From: Bacteroidaceae bacterium
GTDB lineage: Bacteria > Bacteroidota > Bacteroidia > Bacteroidales > Bacteroidaceae
Length of the DNA stretch: 64,000 bases
Assembly (NCBI GenBank): GCA_017529865.1
Contig: JAFXNA010000028.1
Coordinates: 1 to 64,000, forward strand
Direction of reading: 5' to 3'
Below are positions 1 to 7,693 of the stretch, in pieces. Position 1 is the first letter of the stretch. Every line of letters begins with the position of its first letter. The translations under genes and the position numbers were made by a program. The notes beneath the pieces are model-generated. The model did no database searches. It worked only from the letters and a program-made list of their open reading frames with translations, and was not told the origin of the DNA.

Positions 1-159
1 ACAAGCAACGCTTGTTAACTCCCATGACCGAGCGGAATTGTAGCTCGGTTTGCGACGACGGAAGATTTATCTTCCCAAAGGAGGACTCGAAGAGTCTTAC
101 AGCGAATTAACTTCTACGAACGAAGTGAGTTTACTCCCTTCAATAACTTCAGAAAGTTA
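1..159. repeat. run of small hairpins upstream of the nitroreductase gene
   Basis: At least six short inverted repeats follow each other with little between them: stems 1-6/10-15, 27-33/43-49, 60-65/70-75, 84-88/92-96, 110-114/122-126 and 144-149/154-159, with loops of 3 to 9 bases. No ORF is visible. The stretch ends seven bases before the ATG at 166. It could be a structured 5' leader or the end of an element that starts left of the window. The stems are read directly; the role is unknown. Confidence 0.5.
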
Positions 160-165
160 AATAAT

Positions 166-681
166 ATGGATTTCAAGGATTTAGTACAGAAACGCCGAAG
201 CATCCGCAAGTTCACCGACGAGAAGGTGACCGATGAGCAGCTTCGCACCATTCTCCGTGCCGCACTCATGGCACCCACAGGTCACAGTCAGCGAGGCTGG
301 CACTTCGTCGTAGTCGACGATAAAGAGCGGCTCCAGGCCCTCTCACAGTGTCGCGAGGCAGGAAGCGACTTCCTGCGCGAAGCAGCACTCGCCATCGCAG
401 TCTGCTACGATGCAACAGCCACCGATGTATGGGTCGAAGACGCCTCCATCGCAGCCATCACCATGCAGTATCAGATCACCGACCTCGGACTCGGCAGCTG
501 TTGGTGTCAGGTACGTCAGCGCAGCAATGCAGAAGGTGTCAGCGCATCAGCCGTCATCCGACAACTGCTCAGTCTGCCCGACCATATCGAAGTCGAATGC
601 GTACTCGGCATCGGACATCCCGCCGTAGAGCGTAAGCTACAGGACGAAGACAAACTCAACTGGGATTGCGTCACACGATGA
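166..681 (+). CDS. nitroreductase family protein
   Basis: A 171-residue protein of the FMN-dependent nitroreductase fold. The N-terminal RRSIRKFT (residues 10-17) is the classic phosphate/FMN-binding start of the family, followed by APTGHSQRGWHFVVV, which matches the second flavin-contacting segment. Members reduce nitro or quinone compounds with NAD(P)H in the cytoplasm; the substrate here cannot be read from sequence. The stop codon overlaps the next start (ATGA at 678-681), so it is translationally coupled to the DUF2520 gene and heads a four-gene run ending with maf. The family is clear; the specific activity is not. Confidence 0.85.
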   Translation: MDFKDLVQKRRSIRKFTDEKVTDEQLRTILRAALMAPTGHSQRGWHFVVVDDKERLQALSQCREAGSDFLREAALAIAVCYDATATDVWVEDASIAAITMQYQITDLGLGSCWCQVRQRSNAEGVSASAVIRQLLSLPDHIEVECVLGIGHPAVERKLQDEDKLNWDCVTR

Positions 682-1436
682 AAGTCGTATTCGTAGGAGC
701 AGGAAACCTCGCAACCAACCTCGCCGTAGCGTTGCAGCAAGCCGGACACACCATCCTTCAAGTGTTCAGCCGCACAGCCCGTTCAGCCTCCGCGTTGGCT
801 GAGAGGGTAGGGGTGCCAGCCGTAACCGACCTCAGCCTCTTAGACCACCATGCCGACATCTATATCGTCAGCATCACCGACTCCGCACTCCTCTCGTTCG
901 ACTATTCCGTATTCCCCTCACAATCACTCGTCGTCCATACCGCAGGAAGCATCCCCATGGACGTCATCCCCCTGCAGCATCGAGGCGTGTTCTATCCCAT
1001 GCAGACCTTTTCCCGTCAGCGCATCGTCCCCTTCGACCAGATACCCCTCTTCATCGAGGCAGCAACCGACGACGACACACGGCTCCTCCTACAGCTAGCA
1101 CACACCATCAACCATAAGGTATATCAGCTCACGTCCGCCGACCGACTCTACCTCCATCTCGCAGCCGTCTTCTGCAGCAACTTCGTCAACCACTGCTACA
1201 CCATGAGCGCCAATATCCTCCGTCAGCATGGAGGACTGCCCTTCTCCGTCATGCTCCCCCTCATCGACGAAGTAGCAGCCAAGGTACACAGCGTCAGTCC
1301 CCGTGAAGCACAGACCGGACCAGCCGTCCGTCACGACGAGAACGTCATCCGACACCATCAGGCACTCCTGGCCGACCATCCCGATCTGCAACAGATATAT
1401 ACCATCCTCTCAGATAGTATACAGAAAAATAGCTAA
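678..1436 (+). CDS. Rossmann-like DUF2520 protein (ProC-like NADP-binding)
   Basis: About 252 residues from the ATG at 678, chosen because MKVVFVGAGNLA places the glycine-rich dinucleotide loop (GxGNLA, residues 7-12) at the usual distance and because it overlaps the previous stop as ATGA; an upstream in-frame ATG at 666 would add only four residues. The N-terminal Rossmann half resembles pyrroline-5-carboxylate reductase and F420-dependent reductases, and the helical C-terminal half (FCSNFVNHCY, GPAVRHDENVI) fits DUF2520. The reaction is not known. Genes of this family often sit beside KdsC-like phosphatase and Maf genes in Bacteroidales, as here. Confidence 0.8.
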   Translation: MKVVFVGAGNLATNLAVALQQAGHTILQVFSRTARSASALAERVGVPAVTDLSLLDHHADIYIVSITDSALLSFDYSVFPSQSLVVHTAGSIPMDVIPLQHRGVFYPMQTFSRQRIVPFDQIPLFIEAATDDDTRLLLQLAHTINHKVYQLTSADRLYLHLAAVFCSNFVNHCYTMSANILRQHGGLPFSVMLPLIDEVAAKVHSVSPREAQTGPAVRHDENVIRHHQALLADHPDLQQIYTILSDSIQKNS

Positions 1437-1530
1437 ATAGAAAAAAATAGCTAAATAGAAATAACTAAATAGTAAATATCTAAATAGAAAACAATAGTAA
1501 ATAGTAAATAGTAAAATAGTAAATAAAACA
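1437..1530. repeat. AT-rich short tandem repeat (aaatagt-type)
   Basis: The gap between the DUF2520 gene and the phosphatase gene is made almost entirely of variants of aaatag/taaatag, with consecutive copies of a 7-base unit (aatagta) near 1492-1515. No promoter box or terminator is evident. It belongs to the same period-7 repeat theme seen throughout the window. Confidence 0.75.
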
Positions 1531-2049
1531 GTGATTAATTACGACCTCACCCGCATACGCGCCATCTTCTTCGACGTCGACGGCGTACTCAGCCGACAGA
1601 CCATTTCCCTCCATCCATCAGGCGAACCCATGCGAACCGTCAACATCAAAGACGGCTATGCCATGCAACATGCAGTGAAACACCAGTTCCTCCTCGCCGT
1701 CATCACCGGAGCCACCACCGAAGCCGTACAGCGCCGCTACCAGCGACTCGGACTCACCGAAATCCATCAAGGCGTGGCACAGAAAATCCACATGTACGAA
1801 CAACTCTGCGCCAAGTACCACCTCAGCGACGACGAAGTCATGTATATGGGCGACGACATCCCCGACTACGAAGTCATGCAGCGATGCGGACTCCCCGTAT
1901 GCCCCGCCGATGCATGTCCCGAAATCAAGGCCATCTCCAAATACATCTCCGAATACAACGGAGGCGAAGGCTGTGCACGCGATGTCATCGAACAAGTGCT
2001 CAAAGCTCACAACCTCTGGATGCACAACTCAGAAGCCTTCGGATGGTAA
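1531..2049 (+). CDS. KdsC-like HAD phosphatase (KDO-8-phosphate phosphatase family)
   Basis: 172 residues. HAD motif I FFDVDGV (Asp15 and Asp17), motif II threonine in VITGAT (residues 58-63) and motif IV GDDIPD (107-112) are all present, and the short length without a cap domain matches KdsC. KdsC removes phosphate from 3-deoxy-D-manno-octulosonate 8-phosphate in lipopolysaccharide core synthesis; a related sugar-phosphate substrate is possible. The start is a GTG at 1531; no ATG fits upstream because the preceding bases are repeat with stops. It lies downstream of the DUF2520 gene and upstream of maf. Confidence 0.8.
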   Translation: MINYDLTRIRAIFFDVDGVLSRQTISLHPSGEPMRTVNIKDGYAMQHAVKHQFLLAVITGATTEAVQRRYQRLGLTEIHQGVAQKIHMYEQLCAKYHLSDDEVMYMGDDIPDYEVMQRCGLPVCPADACPEIKAISKYISEYNGGEGCARDVIEQVLKAHNLWMHNSEAFGW

Positions 2050-2051
2050 TC

Positions 2052-2100
2052 AATTATACATTATAAATTATAAATTATACATTATAAATTATAAATTATC
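2052..2100. repeat. seven tandem heptamers (aattata/cattata)
   Basis: Seven consecutive 7-base units, five of type aattata/aattatc and two of type cattata, fill the gap between the phosphatase stop and maf. The next seven bases (cattgaa) continue the register and contain the TTG start codon of maf, so the array reaches into the start region. Confidence 0.85.
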
Positions 2101-2102
2101 CA

Positions 2103-2684
2103 TTGAAACTCGTCCTCGCCTCCAACTCCCCACGACGCAAGGAACTCCTTGCCGGACTCGAACTCCCCTTCGAAGTGCGCGTCCTCAGCGGCATCGACGA
2201 ACGCTATCCCGACATCCTGCAGGGCGAAGAGATACCCCGCTACATATCAGCACAGAAGGCACGCGCCTATCTGCCCACACTCGCCGACGACGAACTGCTC
2301 ATCACCGCCGACACCGTCGTAATGCTCGAGGGTAGGGTACTCGGAAAACCACACGACCGCGACGAAGCTATCCGTATGCTCACCGACCTCTCAGGTCGCA
2401 CCCACGAAGTCATCACAGGCGTCACACTCGCCACCCGCGACCGACAGCACAGCTTCGCCAGCCTCTCGCGCGTCACCTTCGCACAACTACGTCCCGAAGA
2501 CATCATACACTATGTCGACAACTACCGCCCCTTCGACAAAGCAGGTGCATACGGCATTCAGGAATGGATAGGTTTCATCGGTGTGACACGCATCGAGGGC
2601 AGTTACTTCAATGTGATGGGACTACCTGTTCAGCGACTTTATGAAGAATTACGCCGTTTTTGTGGGGTCGACCTCACAAAATGA
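2103..2684 (+). CDS. maf: Maf family nucleotide pyrophosphatase
   Basis: 193 residues. The start is a TTG at 2103: translation from there gives KLVLASNSPRRKELL, the conserved first strand and loop of Maf/YhdE proteins (SxSPRR), and nothing longer is possible through the repeat array upstream. The catalytic aspartate lies in TADTVV (Asp70), followed by LGKP. Maf proteins hydrolyse dTTP/UTP or modified nucleotides to monophosphates and limit their incorporation. It is the last gene of the 166-2684 run; an AT-rich stretch and a new promoter follow. Confidence 0.9.
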   Translation: MKLVLASNSPRRKELLAGLELPFEVRVLSGIDERYPDILQGEEIPRYISAQKARAYLPTLADDELLITADTVVMLEGRVLGKPHDRDEAIRMLTDLSGRTHEVITGVTLATRDRQHSFASLSRVTFAQLRPEDIIHYVDNYRPFDKAGAYGIQEWIGFIGVTRIEGSYFNVMGLPVQRLYEELRRFCGVDLTK

Positions 2685-2744
2685 GGGTCAAAATGCAGAA
2701 ATGCGGTAAAAAAACAACAAAAGTAAAAAAAAACTCGAAAAAGT

Positions 2745-2775
2745 TTTGCAGAATAAAAAAAATAACGTACATTTG
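2745..2775 (+). promoter_or_regulatory. Bacteroidetes-type promoter for a short transcript
   Basis: TTTG at 2745-2748 and TACATTTG at 2768-2775 are separated by 19 bp, the expected -33/-7 arrangement. No ORF starts downstream before the terminator at 2873-2911, which points to a non-coding transcript starting near 2781. Confidence 0.7.
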
Positions 2776-2780
2776 CAATC

Positions 2781-2911
2781 CACTTCAAAGATTGAAGGCT
2801 TCGACTTCGTAAAGCGAAGGAGAACTTCATCATGAAGTAGTTTTGTCGTGTTTTATTTTGTGTTTGTGTTGTGGCTACTCTTATGCGTGAAGTAAAGGGG
2901 TAGCCTTTTTG
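2781..2911 (+). ncRNA. candidate small RNA of about 130 nt
   Basis: The stretch lies between a well-formed promoter and a terminator-like hairpin with a T-run. It contains two clean hairpins, one with stem cttcg/cgaag near 2802-2816 and one with stem acttca/tgaagt near 2824-2838. Only two ORFs of a few codons (ATG-AAG-stop and ATG-CGT...) are present, so it is unlikely to be coding. It does not match an RNA class I can name with confidence; 6S RNA was considered but the long bulged duplex expected of it was not recognised. Confidence 0.45.
2873..2911 (+). terminator. intrinsic terminator of the small RNA candidate
   Basis: ggctac (2873-2878) pairs with gtagcc (2900-2905), extended inward by a wobble and a C-G pair, and is followed by five T and then GTT. 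It separates the short transcript from the nqr operon. Confidence 0.6.
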
Positions 2912-3005
2912 TTGCATCAAAAGTAAATTCTGCTAGCATCAAAAATTCATCAATCTACAAAACATCATTCATTGAACTTACCTTAATTTAGGTTTTTTTT
3001 GCAAA

Positions 3006-3026
3006 AAATAGCAAATGGTAAATGGT
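3006..3026. repeat. three tandem heptamers (aaatagc, aaatggt, aaatggt)
   Basis: Three 7-base units directly upstream of the nqr -7 box, where the promoter spacer and -33 region would be. Confidence 0.65.
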
Positions 3027-3043
3027 ATATGAAAAAAAAATCG

Positions 3044-3051
3044 TAACTTTG
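3044..3051 (+). promoter_or_regulatory. promoter -7 box of the nqr operon
   Basis: TAACTTTG matches TAnnTTTG and lies 63 bases before the nqrA start. No convincing -33 element is present; three heptamer repeats (3006-3026) lie just upstream. Confidence 0.6.
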
Positions 3052-3114
3052 TGCCCTAATTGGTTGAATGATTGAATCATCTAATTAAATAATAAATTAT
3101 TTAAAGCAATTTTT

Positions 3115-4473
3115 ATGGCGAATGTTATTAAATTAAGCAAAGGCTTGGACATCAACCTGAAAGGTAAAGCTGCTGCTGAGGTCATCGCCGCCAAACCATC
3201 GAAGGTGTACGGACTGGTACCCGATGCGTTCTATGGCGTGAAACCGAAAGTGGTAGTGAAAGAAGGTGACACGGTCAAAGCCGGCGATGCATTGTTTGTT
3301 GACAAACTGCATCCTGAAGTGAAGTTCGCCTCACCTGTCAGCGGTAAGGTTACGCTGGTGGAAAGGGGGGAACGTCGCAAAGTTTTAAGCATTCAGGTGG
3401 AAGCCGACGCCTCTCAGCAGTATGCTGACTTCGGAACGGGTGTTCCTGCCGACGGAAAGGCTGTCGTAGAGACATTGCTTGCAAGTGGTCTGTTCGGCTA
3501 CTTGATGCAGCGTCCGTATGCTGTGACTGCCTGTCCTGAGGACACTCCGAAGGGTATCTTCGTCTCTGCCTTCAGCGACATGCCGCTTGCCGCAGACTTC
3601 GAGTTTGTGGTGAAAGGGCAGGAGGCTGACTTCCAGACGGGTATCGACGCACTGTCGAAGGTGGCAAAGGTGTATCTCGGTGTGAAGCCGGGCAGCGCTC
3701 TCGAAGGTACCAAGAATGCTGAAGTGACTGTATTCAAGGGCAAGTGCCCTGCAGGTAATGTGGGTGTGCAAATCAACCACATCAGTCCTGTGAACAAGGG
3801 TGAGACTGTATGGACCTTGGGTGCTGAGGAGGTAATCTTCGTAGGCCGTCTGTTCAATACGGGTAAGGTGGACCTCACTCGTTTGTATGCCGTAGCAGGT
3901 AGCGAGGTGAAGGCTCCGAAGTATGTGAAAGCACTGGTGGGTGCCAAGATAGGGGACCTGATAGAGGCTGTGGGCCTCAAGCGTGAAGAGAGTAGCGTGA
4001 AGAGTGAAGAGAGTATTCGTGTGATCGACGGCAACCCATTGACGGGTATGAAGTCGAGTGCTGACAGTTTCGTGGGTGCTCATACCACTGAAGTAACTGT
4101 GATACCTGAAGGTGCTGACACGCACGAACTGTTCGGTTGGATTTCTCCACGTCTGAACGAGTTCTCTGTAAGCCGCTCTTATTTCTCATGGCTCTTGCCT
4201 AAGAAGGAATATACACTGGATGCCCGTGTGAAAGGCGGTCATCGTCACATGATTTTCAGCGGTGAATACGACTCTGTATTCCCAATGGACATCTATCCTG
4301 AACAACTCGTTAAGGCTATTATCGCAGGCGATATAGACCGCATGGAAGCTCTCGGCATCTATGAGGTGGCTCCTGAGGACTTTGCCGTAGCAGAGTTTGT
4401 CGACAGTAGTAAAGTTGAACTCCAGCGCATTGTCAGAGAAGGTCTTGACATGCTGCGCAAAGAAAACGCATAA
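3115..4473 (+). CDS. nqrA: Na+-translocating NADH:quinone reductase subunit A
   Basis: 452 residues, the usual length for NqrA, beginning KLSKGLDINLKGKA with the biotinyl-lipoyl-like fold seen at the start of this subunit. NqrA is the cytoplasm-facing subunit implicated in quinone binding in the sodium-pumping complex, which oxidises NADH and exports sodium. It heads a complete nqrABCDEF operon. An oddity is the segment REESSVKSEES (residues about 290-300), encoded by five period-7 units at 3983-4017, which looks like an in-frame repeat insertion in a surface loop. Confidence 0.95.
   Translation: MANVIKLSKGLDINLKGKAAAEVIAAKPSKVYGLVPDAFYGVKPKVVVKEGDTVKAGDALFVDKLHPEVKFASPVSGKVTLVERGERRKVLSIQVEADASQQYADFGTGVPADGKAVVETLLASGLFGYLMQRPYAVTACPEDTPKGIFVSAFSDMPLAADFEFVVKGQEADFQTGIDALSKVAKVYLGVKPGSALEGTKNAEVTVFKGKCPAGNVGVQINHISPVNKGETVWTLGAEEVIFVGRLFNTGKVDLTRLYAVAGSEVKAPKYVKALVGAKIGDLIEAVGLKREESSVKSEESIRVIDGNPLTGMKSSADSFVGAHTTEVTVIPEGADTHELFGWISPRLNEFSVSRSYFSWLLPKKEYTLDARVKGGHRHMIFSGEYDSVFPMDIYPEQLVKAIIAGDIDRMEALGIYEVAPEDFAVAEFVDSSKVELQRIVREGLDMLRKENA
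3983..4017. repeat. five heptamers inside nqrA (gtgaaga/gagtagc/gagtatt)
   Basis: gtgaaga, gagtagc, gtgaaga, gtgaaga, gagtatt in strict 7-base register within the coding sequence. The array is translated as the Ser/Glu-rich stretch of NqrA and keeps the frame. Confidence 0.7.
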
Positions 4474-4478
4474 TCGCT

Positions 4479-5645
4479 ATGACATTTATCAAAAACATGT
4501 TAGACAAGATGAAGCCTACCTTCTCAGAGGGAGGTAAGCTCAGCGCTTTCGGCTCACTTTTCGACGCAGCAGAGACTTTCTTCTTCGTGCCAAGTGAGAC
4601 TGCAAAGGTCCGTGGTGCTCAGATTCACGACGCCATCGACTCGAAGCGTTCTATTTTCTTTGTGGTGATTGCCTTGATACCTGCCATCCTGTTCGGTATG
4701 TGGAATATCGGCTATCAGCACGACCTCGCAGTAGGATGTACGGAGGATTGCGGCTGGTTCTGCCAGTTCCTCTACGGATTGGCTGTGATGCTGCCAAAGA
4801 TTGTGGTAGCATACGCTGTCGGTCTGGGCATCGAAATCGCTATCGCTCAGTGGAAGAAGAAGGAGGTTCACGAAGGTTTCTTCGTAACCGGTATGCTGAT
4901 TCCATTGATTGTTCCTGTGAACTGCCCACTCTGGATTATCGCTGTTGCAACTGCTTTCGCAGTAATCTTCGCGAAGGAAGTGTTCGGCGGTACGGGTATG
5001 AACATCTTCAACCCTGCACTCGTTACGCGTGCGTTCCTCTTCTTTGCTTATCCGGCAATGATGTCGGGCGACAAGGTGTGGGTGAATGCTGAATATATGG
5101 ACTGTATCAACGGTACGGTTGACGGTTACAGCCAGGCTACTCCGCTCGGTCAGTTGGCTGCAGGTGAACCTGTAAGCTACAGTGCGATGGATACGATCAT
5201 CGGTACCATTCCTGGTTCTATAGGTGAGACTTCGTTCATCGCTATCATGATCGGTGCTGTGATTCTGATCTGGGCAGGTGTGGCAAGCTGGAAGATTATG
5301 CTTTCGACTTTCGCCGGTGGTGCCTTGATGGCTTACTTGCTCCGCTACGGTGATGCAGAAGCTCTGAACTTCGAATGGTGGGAGCAGCTGACTGTCGGCG
5401 GATTTGCATTCGGTGCTGTATTCATGGCTACCGACCCTGTGACTGGTTGCCGTGTAGAGGCAGGCAAGTGGATCTACGGATTCCTGATCGGTGTGATGGC
5501 TATCATCATCCGTGTATTGAATCCTGGTTTCCCTGAGGGTATGATGCTCGCTATCTTGCTGATGAACGTATTCGCACCACTGATTGACTATTGTTTTGTT
5601 CAAGCAAATATCAACAAGCGCGCTAAACGTGCTCAAATCAAATAA
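4479..5645 (+). CDS. nqrB: Na+-translocating NADH:quinone reductase subunit B
   Basis: 388 residues with about ten hydrophobic helices (for example FFVVIALIPAILFGM and AVMLPKIVVAYAVGLGIEI). NqrB is the main membrane subunit; it carries FMN bound through a threonine phosphoester and takes part in sodium passage. The site is visible as SQATPLG with Thr221 (codon at 5139), corresponding to the S(G)AT motif of the family. GGTGMNIFNPALVTRAF is also conserved. It starts five bases after the nqrA stop and is part of the nqr operon. Confidence 0.95.
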   Translation: MTFIKNMLDKMKPTFSEGGKLSAFGSLFDAAETFFFVPSETAKVRGAQIHDAIDSKRSIFFVVIALIPAILFGMWNIGYQHDLAVGCTEDCGWFCQFLYGLAVMLPKIVVAYAVGLGIEIAIAQWKKKEVHEGFFVTGMLIPLIVPVNCPLWIIAVATAFAVIFAKEVFGGTGMNIFNPALVTRAFLFFAYPAMMSGDKVWVNAEYMDCINGTVDGYSQATPLGQLAAGEPVSYSAMDTIIGTIPGSIGETSFIAIMIGAVILIWAGVASWKIMLSTFAGGALMAYLLRYGDAEALNFEWWEQLTVGGFAFGAVFMATDPVTGCRVEAGKWIYGFLIGVMAIIIRVLNPGFPEGMMLAILLMNVFAPLIDYCFVQANINKRAKRAQIK

Positions 5646-5659
5646 GGAGGAACAGAATT

Positions 5660-6379
5660 ATGGCTAAATTAAATACGAATGGCAATGTCTATACGATAGT
5701 ATATGCTGCCGTAATGGTCATCATCGTTGCGTTCCTTCTCGCCTTTGTCGCTTCGGCACTGAAGGAGACACAGGACAAGAACGTAGCACTTGACACGAAG
5801 AAGCAGATTCTGGCAGCACTGAACATCCGTGACTGCGAGGATGCTGACGCTAAGTATAACGAAGTGGTAGCTCCTGGTGACCTGAACCGCGACACACTCA
5901 CCGCAGTAGTTGACGGTCAGGAGAAACTCATCGTACGCGTAAAGGGTGCAGGCCTTTGGGGCGGCATCTGGGGATGGGTTTCCATCAATAAGGACGGCAA
6001 GACCGTCTTCGGTACATTCTTCAACCACGAGTCGGAGACCGCAGGTCTGGGTGCTCGCATCAAGGACGACCAAAGCTTCCAGGATGCTTTCCAGAACAAG
6101 CAGATCTTCGATGCTGACGGCAATGTGGCTCTCAGCGTGCTGAAGAAAGGTAAAGAGGGTAACCTCAGTCAGGAATATGTGGTAGAGGCTGTAACTGGTG
6201 CCACGCTCACATCGAACGGTGTGAACGACATGATTCAGGCAGGACTGAAGAAGTATGCCGATGTCATCAAGGCATTTGCCGGTGGTGAAACTGCAAATAT
6301 CCCTGAAGTTGAGGAATATGAGAAAGTGGCTACGATTGACAAGCCAATTGAACCAACAGTAGAAGAAATGGAGGACTAA
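5660..6379 (+). CDS. nqrC: Na+-translocating NADH:quinone reductase subunit C
   Basis: 239 residues: one N-terminal membrane helix (VYTIVYAAVMVIIVAFLLAF) then a soluble periplasmic domain. The covalent FMN site is TGATLTS with the attached threonine at about residue 182 (codon at 6203). NqrC passes electrons between flavins in the complex. An AGGAGG sequence about ten bases before the ATG is a clear Shine-Dalgarno site, uncommon among genes of this window. The C-terminus is a short acidic tail (EEMED). Confidence 0.95.
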   Translation: MAKLNTNGNVYTIVYAAVMVIIVAFLLAFVASALKETQDKNVALDTKKQILAALNIRDCEDADAKYNEVVAPGDLNRDTLTAVVDGQEKLIVRVKGAGLWGGIWGWVSINKDGKTVFGTFFNHESETAGLGARIKDDQSFQDAFQNKQIFDADGNVALSVLKKGKEGNLSQEYVVEAVTGATLTSNGVNDMIQAGLKKYADVIKAFAGGETANIPEVEEYEKVATIDKPIEPTVEEMED

Positions 6380-6383
6380 GAAT

Positions 6384-7019
6384 ATGAGTTTATTTTCTAA
6401 AGAGAATGGTGCCGTATTCACAGGCCCACTGAATTTGAACAACCCGATTGCCGTTCAGGTGCTCGGTATCTGTTCTGCGCTTGCAGTCACTTCGCAATTG
6501 AAGCCAGCTATCGTGATGGGACTTTCTGTTACCGTCATCACTGCCTTCTCGAACGTGATTATCTCATTGATTCGCAAGACAATTCCTAACCGCATCCGTA
6601 TCATCGTGCAGCTGGTAGTGGTTGCTGCGCTCGTAACCATCGTGAGCAACATCCTGAAAGCATACGTGTATGATGTGAGCGTTCAGCTCAGCGTGTATGT
6701 CGGACTGATTATCACTAACTGTATCCTCATGGGACGTCTCGAGGCATTTGCTATGCAGAACGGTCCTTGGGAGAGTTTCCTCGACGGAGTAGGAAACGGC
6801 CTCGGCTATGCATTCGTGCTGGTAGTGGTAGGTATCCTGCGTGAAATCTTAGGATTCGGCACGCTGCTTGGATTCCCGATTATTCCCGACAGTGCATACA
6901 TGGATAACGGCGGTCTGTATATCAACAACGGTATGATGACGATGCCTGCTATGGCGCTGATTCTGGTGGCATGCTTCATCTGGGTACACCGTGCAGTGAA
7001 TAAAGAAGAAAATAAGTAA
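6384..7019 (+). CDS. nqrD: Na+-translocating NADH:quinone reductase subunit D
   Basis: 211 residues, almost all hydrophobic, with six predicted helices and family landmarks NNPIAVQVLGICSALAVT and ILMGRLEAFAMQNGPWESFLDG. NqrD and NqrE form an inverted-topology pair in the membrane, homologous to RnfE and RnfA, that binds an iron centre. It starts four bases after nqrC. Confidence 0.95.
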   Translation: MSLFSKENGAVFTGPLNLNNPIAVQVLGICSALAVTSQLKPAIVMGLSVTVITAFSNVIISLIRKTIPNRIRIIVQLVVVAALVTIVSNILKAYVYDVSVQLSVYVGLIITNCILMGRLEAFAMQNGPWESFLDGVGNGLGYAFVLVVVGILREILGFGTLLGFPIIPDSAYMDNGGLYINNGMMTMPAMALILVACFIWVHRAVNKEENK

Positions 7020-7046
7020 TAACATACCTAAACAACAGAAAAGAAT

Positions 7047-7676
7047 ATGGAACATTTCATTAGTTTGTTTGTCCGTTCGATTTTTGTGGACAACATGATT
7101 TTCGCATTCTTCTTAGGTATGTGTTCTTATCTGGCCGTATCTAAGACAGTAAAGACCAGTCTCGGACTTGGTATCGCAGTGACATTCGTGCTGCTGATTA
7201 CCGTTCCTGTTGACTACTTGCTTCAGACGAAGGTACTCGCTGACGGCGCATTGGCCGAAGGTGTTGACCTTACGTTCCTTGCATTCATCCTGTTTATCGC
7301 AGTCATCGCTGCAATGGTGCAGTTGGTAGAAATGATTGTTGAGAAGTTCTCACCATCGCTCTACAACGCATTGGGTATCTTCCTTCCATTGATTGCTGTG
7401 AACTGTGCCATCATGGGTGCTTCTCTCTTCATGCAACAGCGTATTCTGTTGGACCCAGAGACTTCAACTCAGGCCATCGGTGGGGTAGGTGACTGTATCG
7501 CTTACGCACTCGGTTCGGGTATCGGTTGGACGCTCGCTATCGTAGGTTTGGCAGCTATTCGTGAAAAGATGGCTTACTCGGACGTACCAAAGCCTCTTCA
7601 GGGACTTGGTATCACGTTCATCACTGTAGGTCTGATGGCTATGGCATTTATGTGTTTCTCAGGTCTTAAACTCTAA
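7047..7676 (+). CDS. nqrE: Na+-translocating NADH:quinone reductase subunit E
   Basis: 209 residues and six hydrophobic helices. [21 protein letters not shown] near the N-terminus and [12 protein letters not shown] in the middle carry the cysteines conserved in NqrE/RnfA, which with those of NqrD hold an intramembrane iron centre. It lies 27 bases after nqrD and 17 bases before nqrF in the operon. Confidence 0.95.
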   Translation: MEHFISLFVRSIFVDNMIFAFFLGMCSYLAVSKTVKTSLGLGIAVTFVLLITVPVDYLLQTKVLADGALAEGVDLTFLAFILFIAVIAAMVQLVEMIVEKFSPSLYNALGIFLPLIAVNCAIMGASLFMQQRILLDPETSTQAIGGVGDCIAYALGSGIGWTLAIVGLAAIREKMAYSDVPKPLQGLGITFITVGLMAMAFMCFSGLKL

Positions 7677-7693
7677 AAGAAAGGAGCATACAA

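Noticed and set aside
2781..2911. 6S RNA
   Set aside because: The transcript is short and shows separate hairpins instead of one long interrupted duplex; it is kept as an unclassified candidate.
4554..5636. A 360-codon ORF antisense to nqrB
   Set aside because: nqrB on the plus strand has the expected helices and FMN site; the antisense product shows no motif and is a by-product of codon bias.
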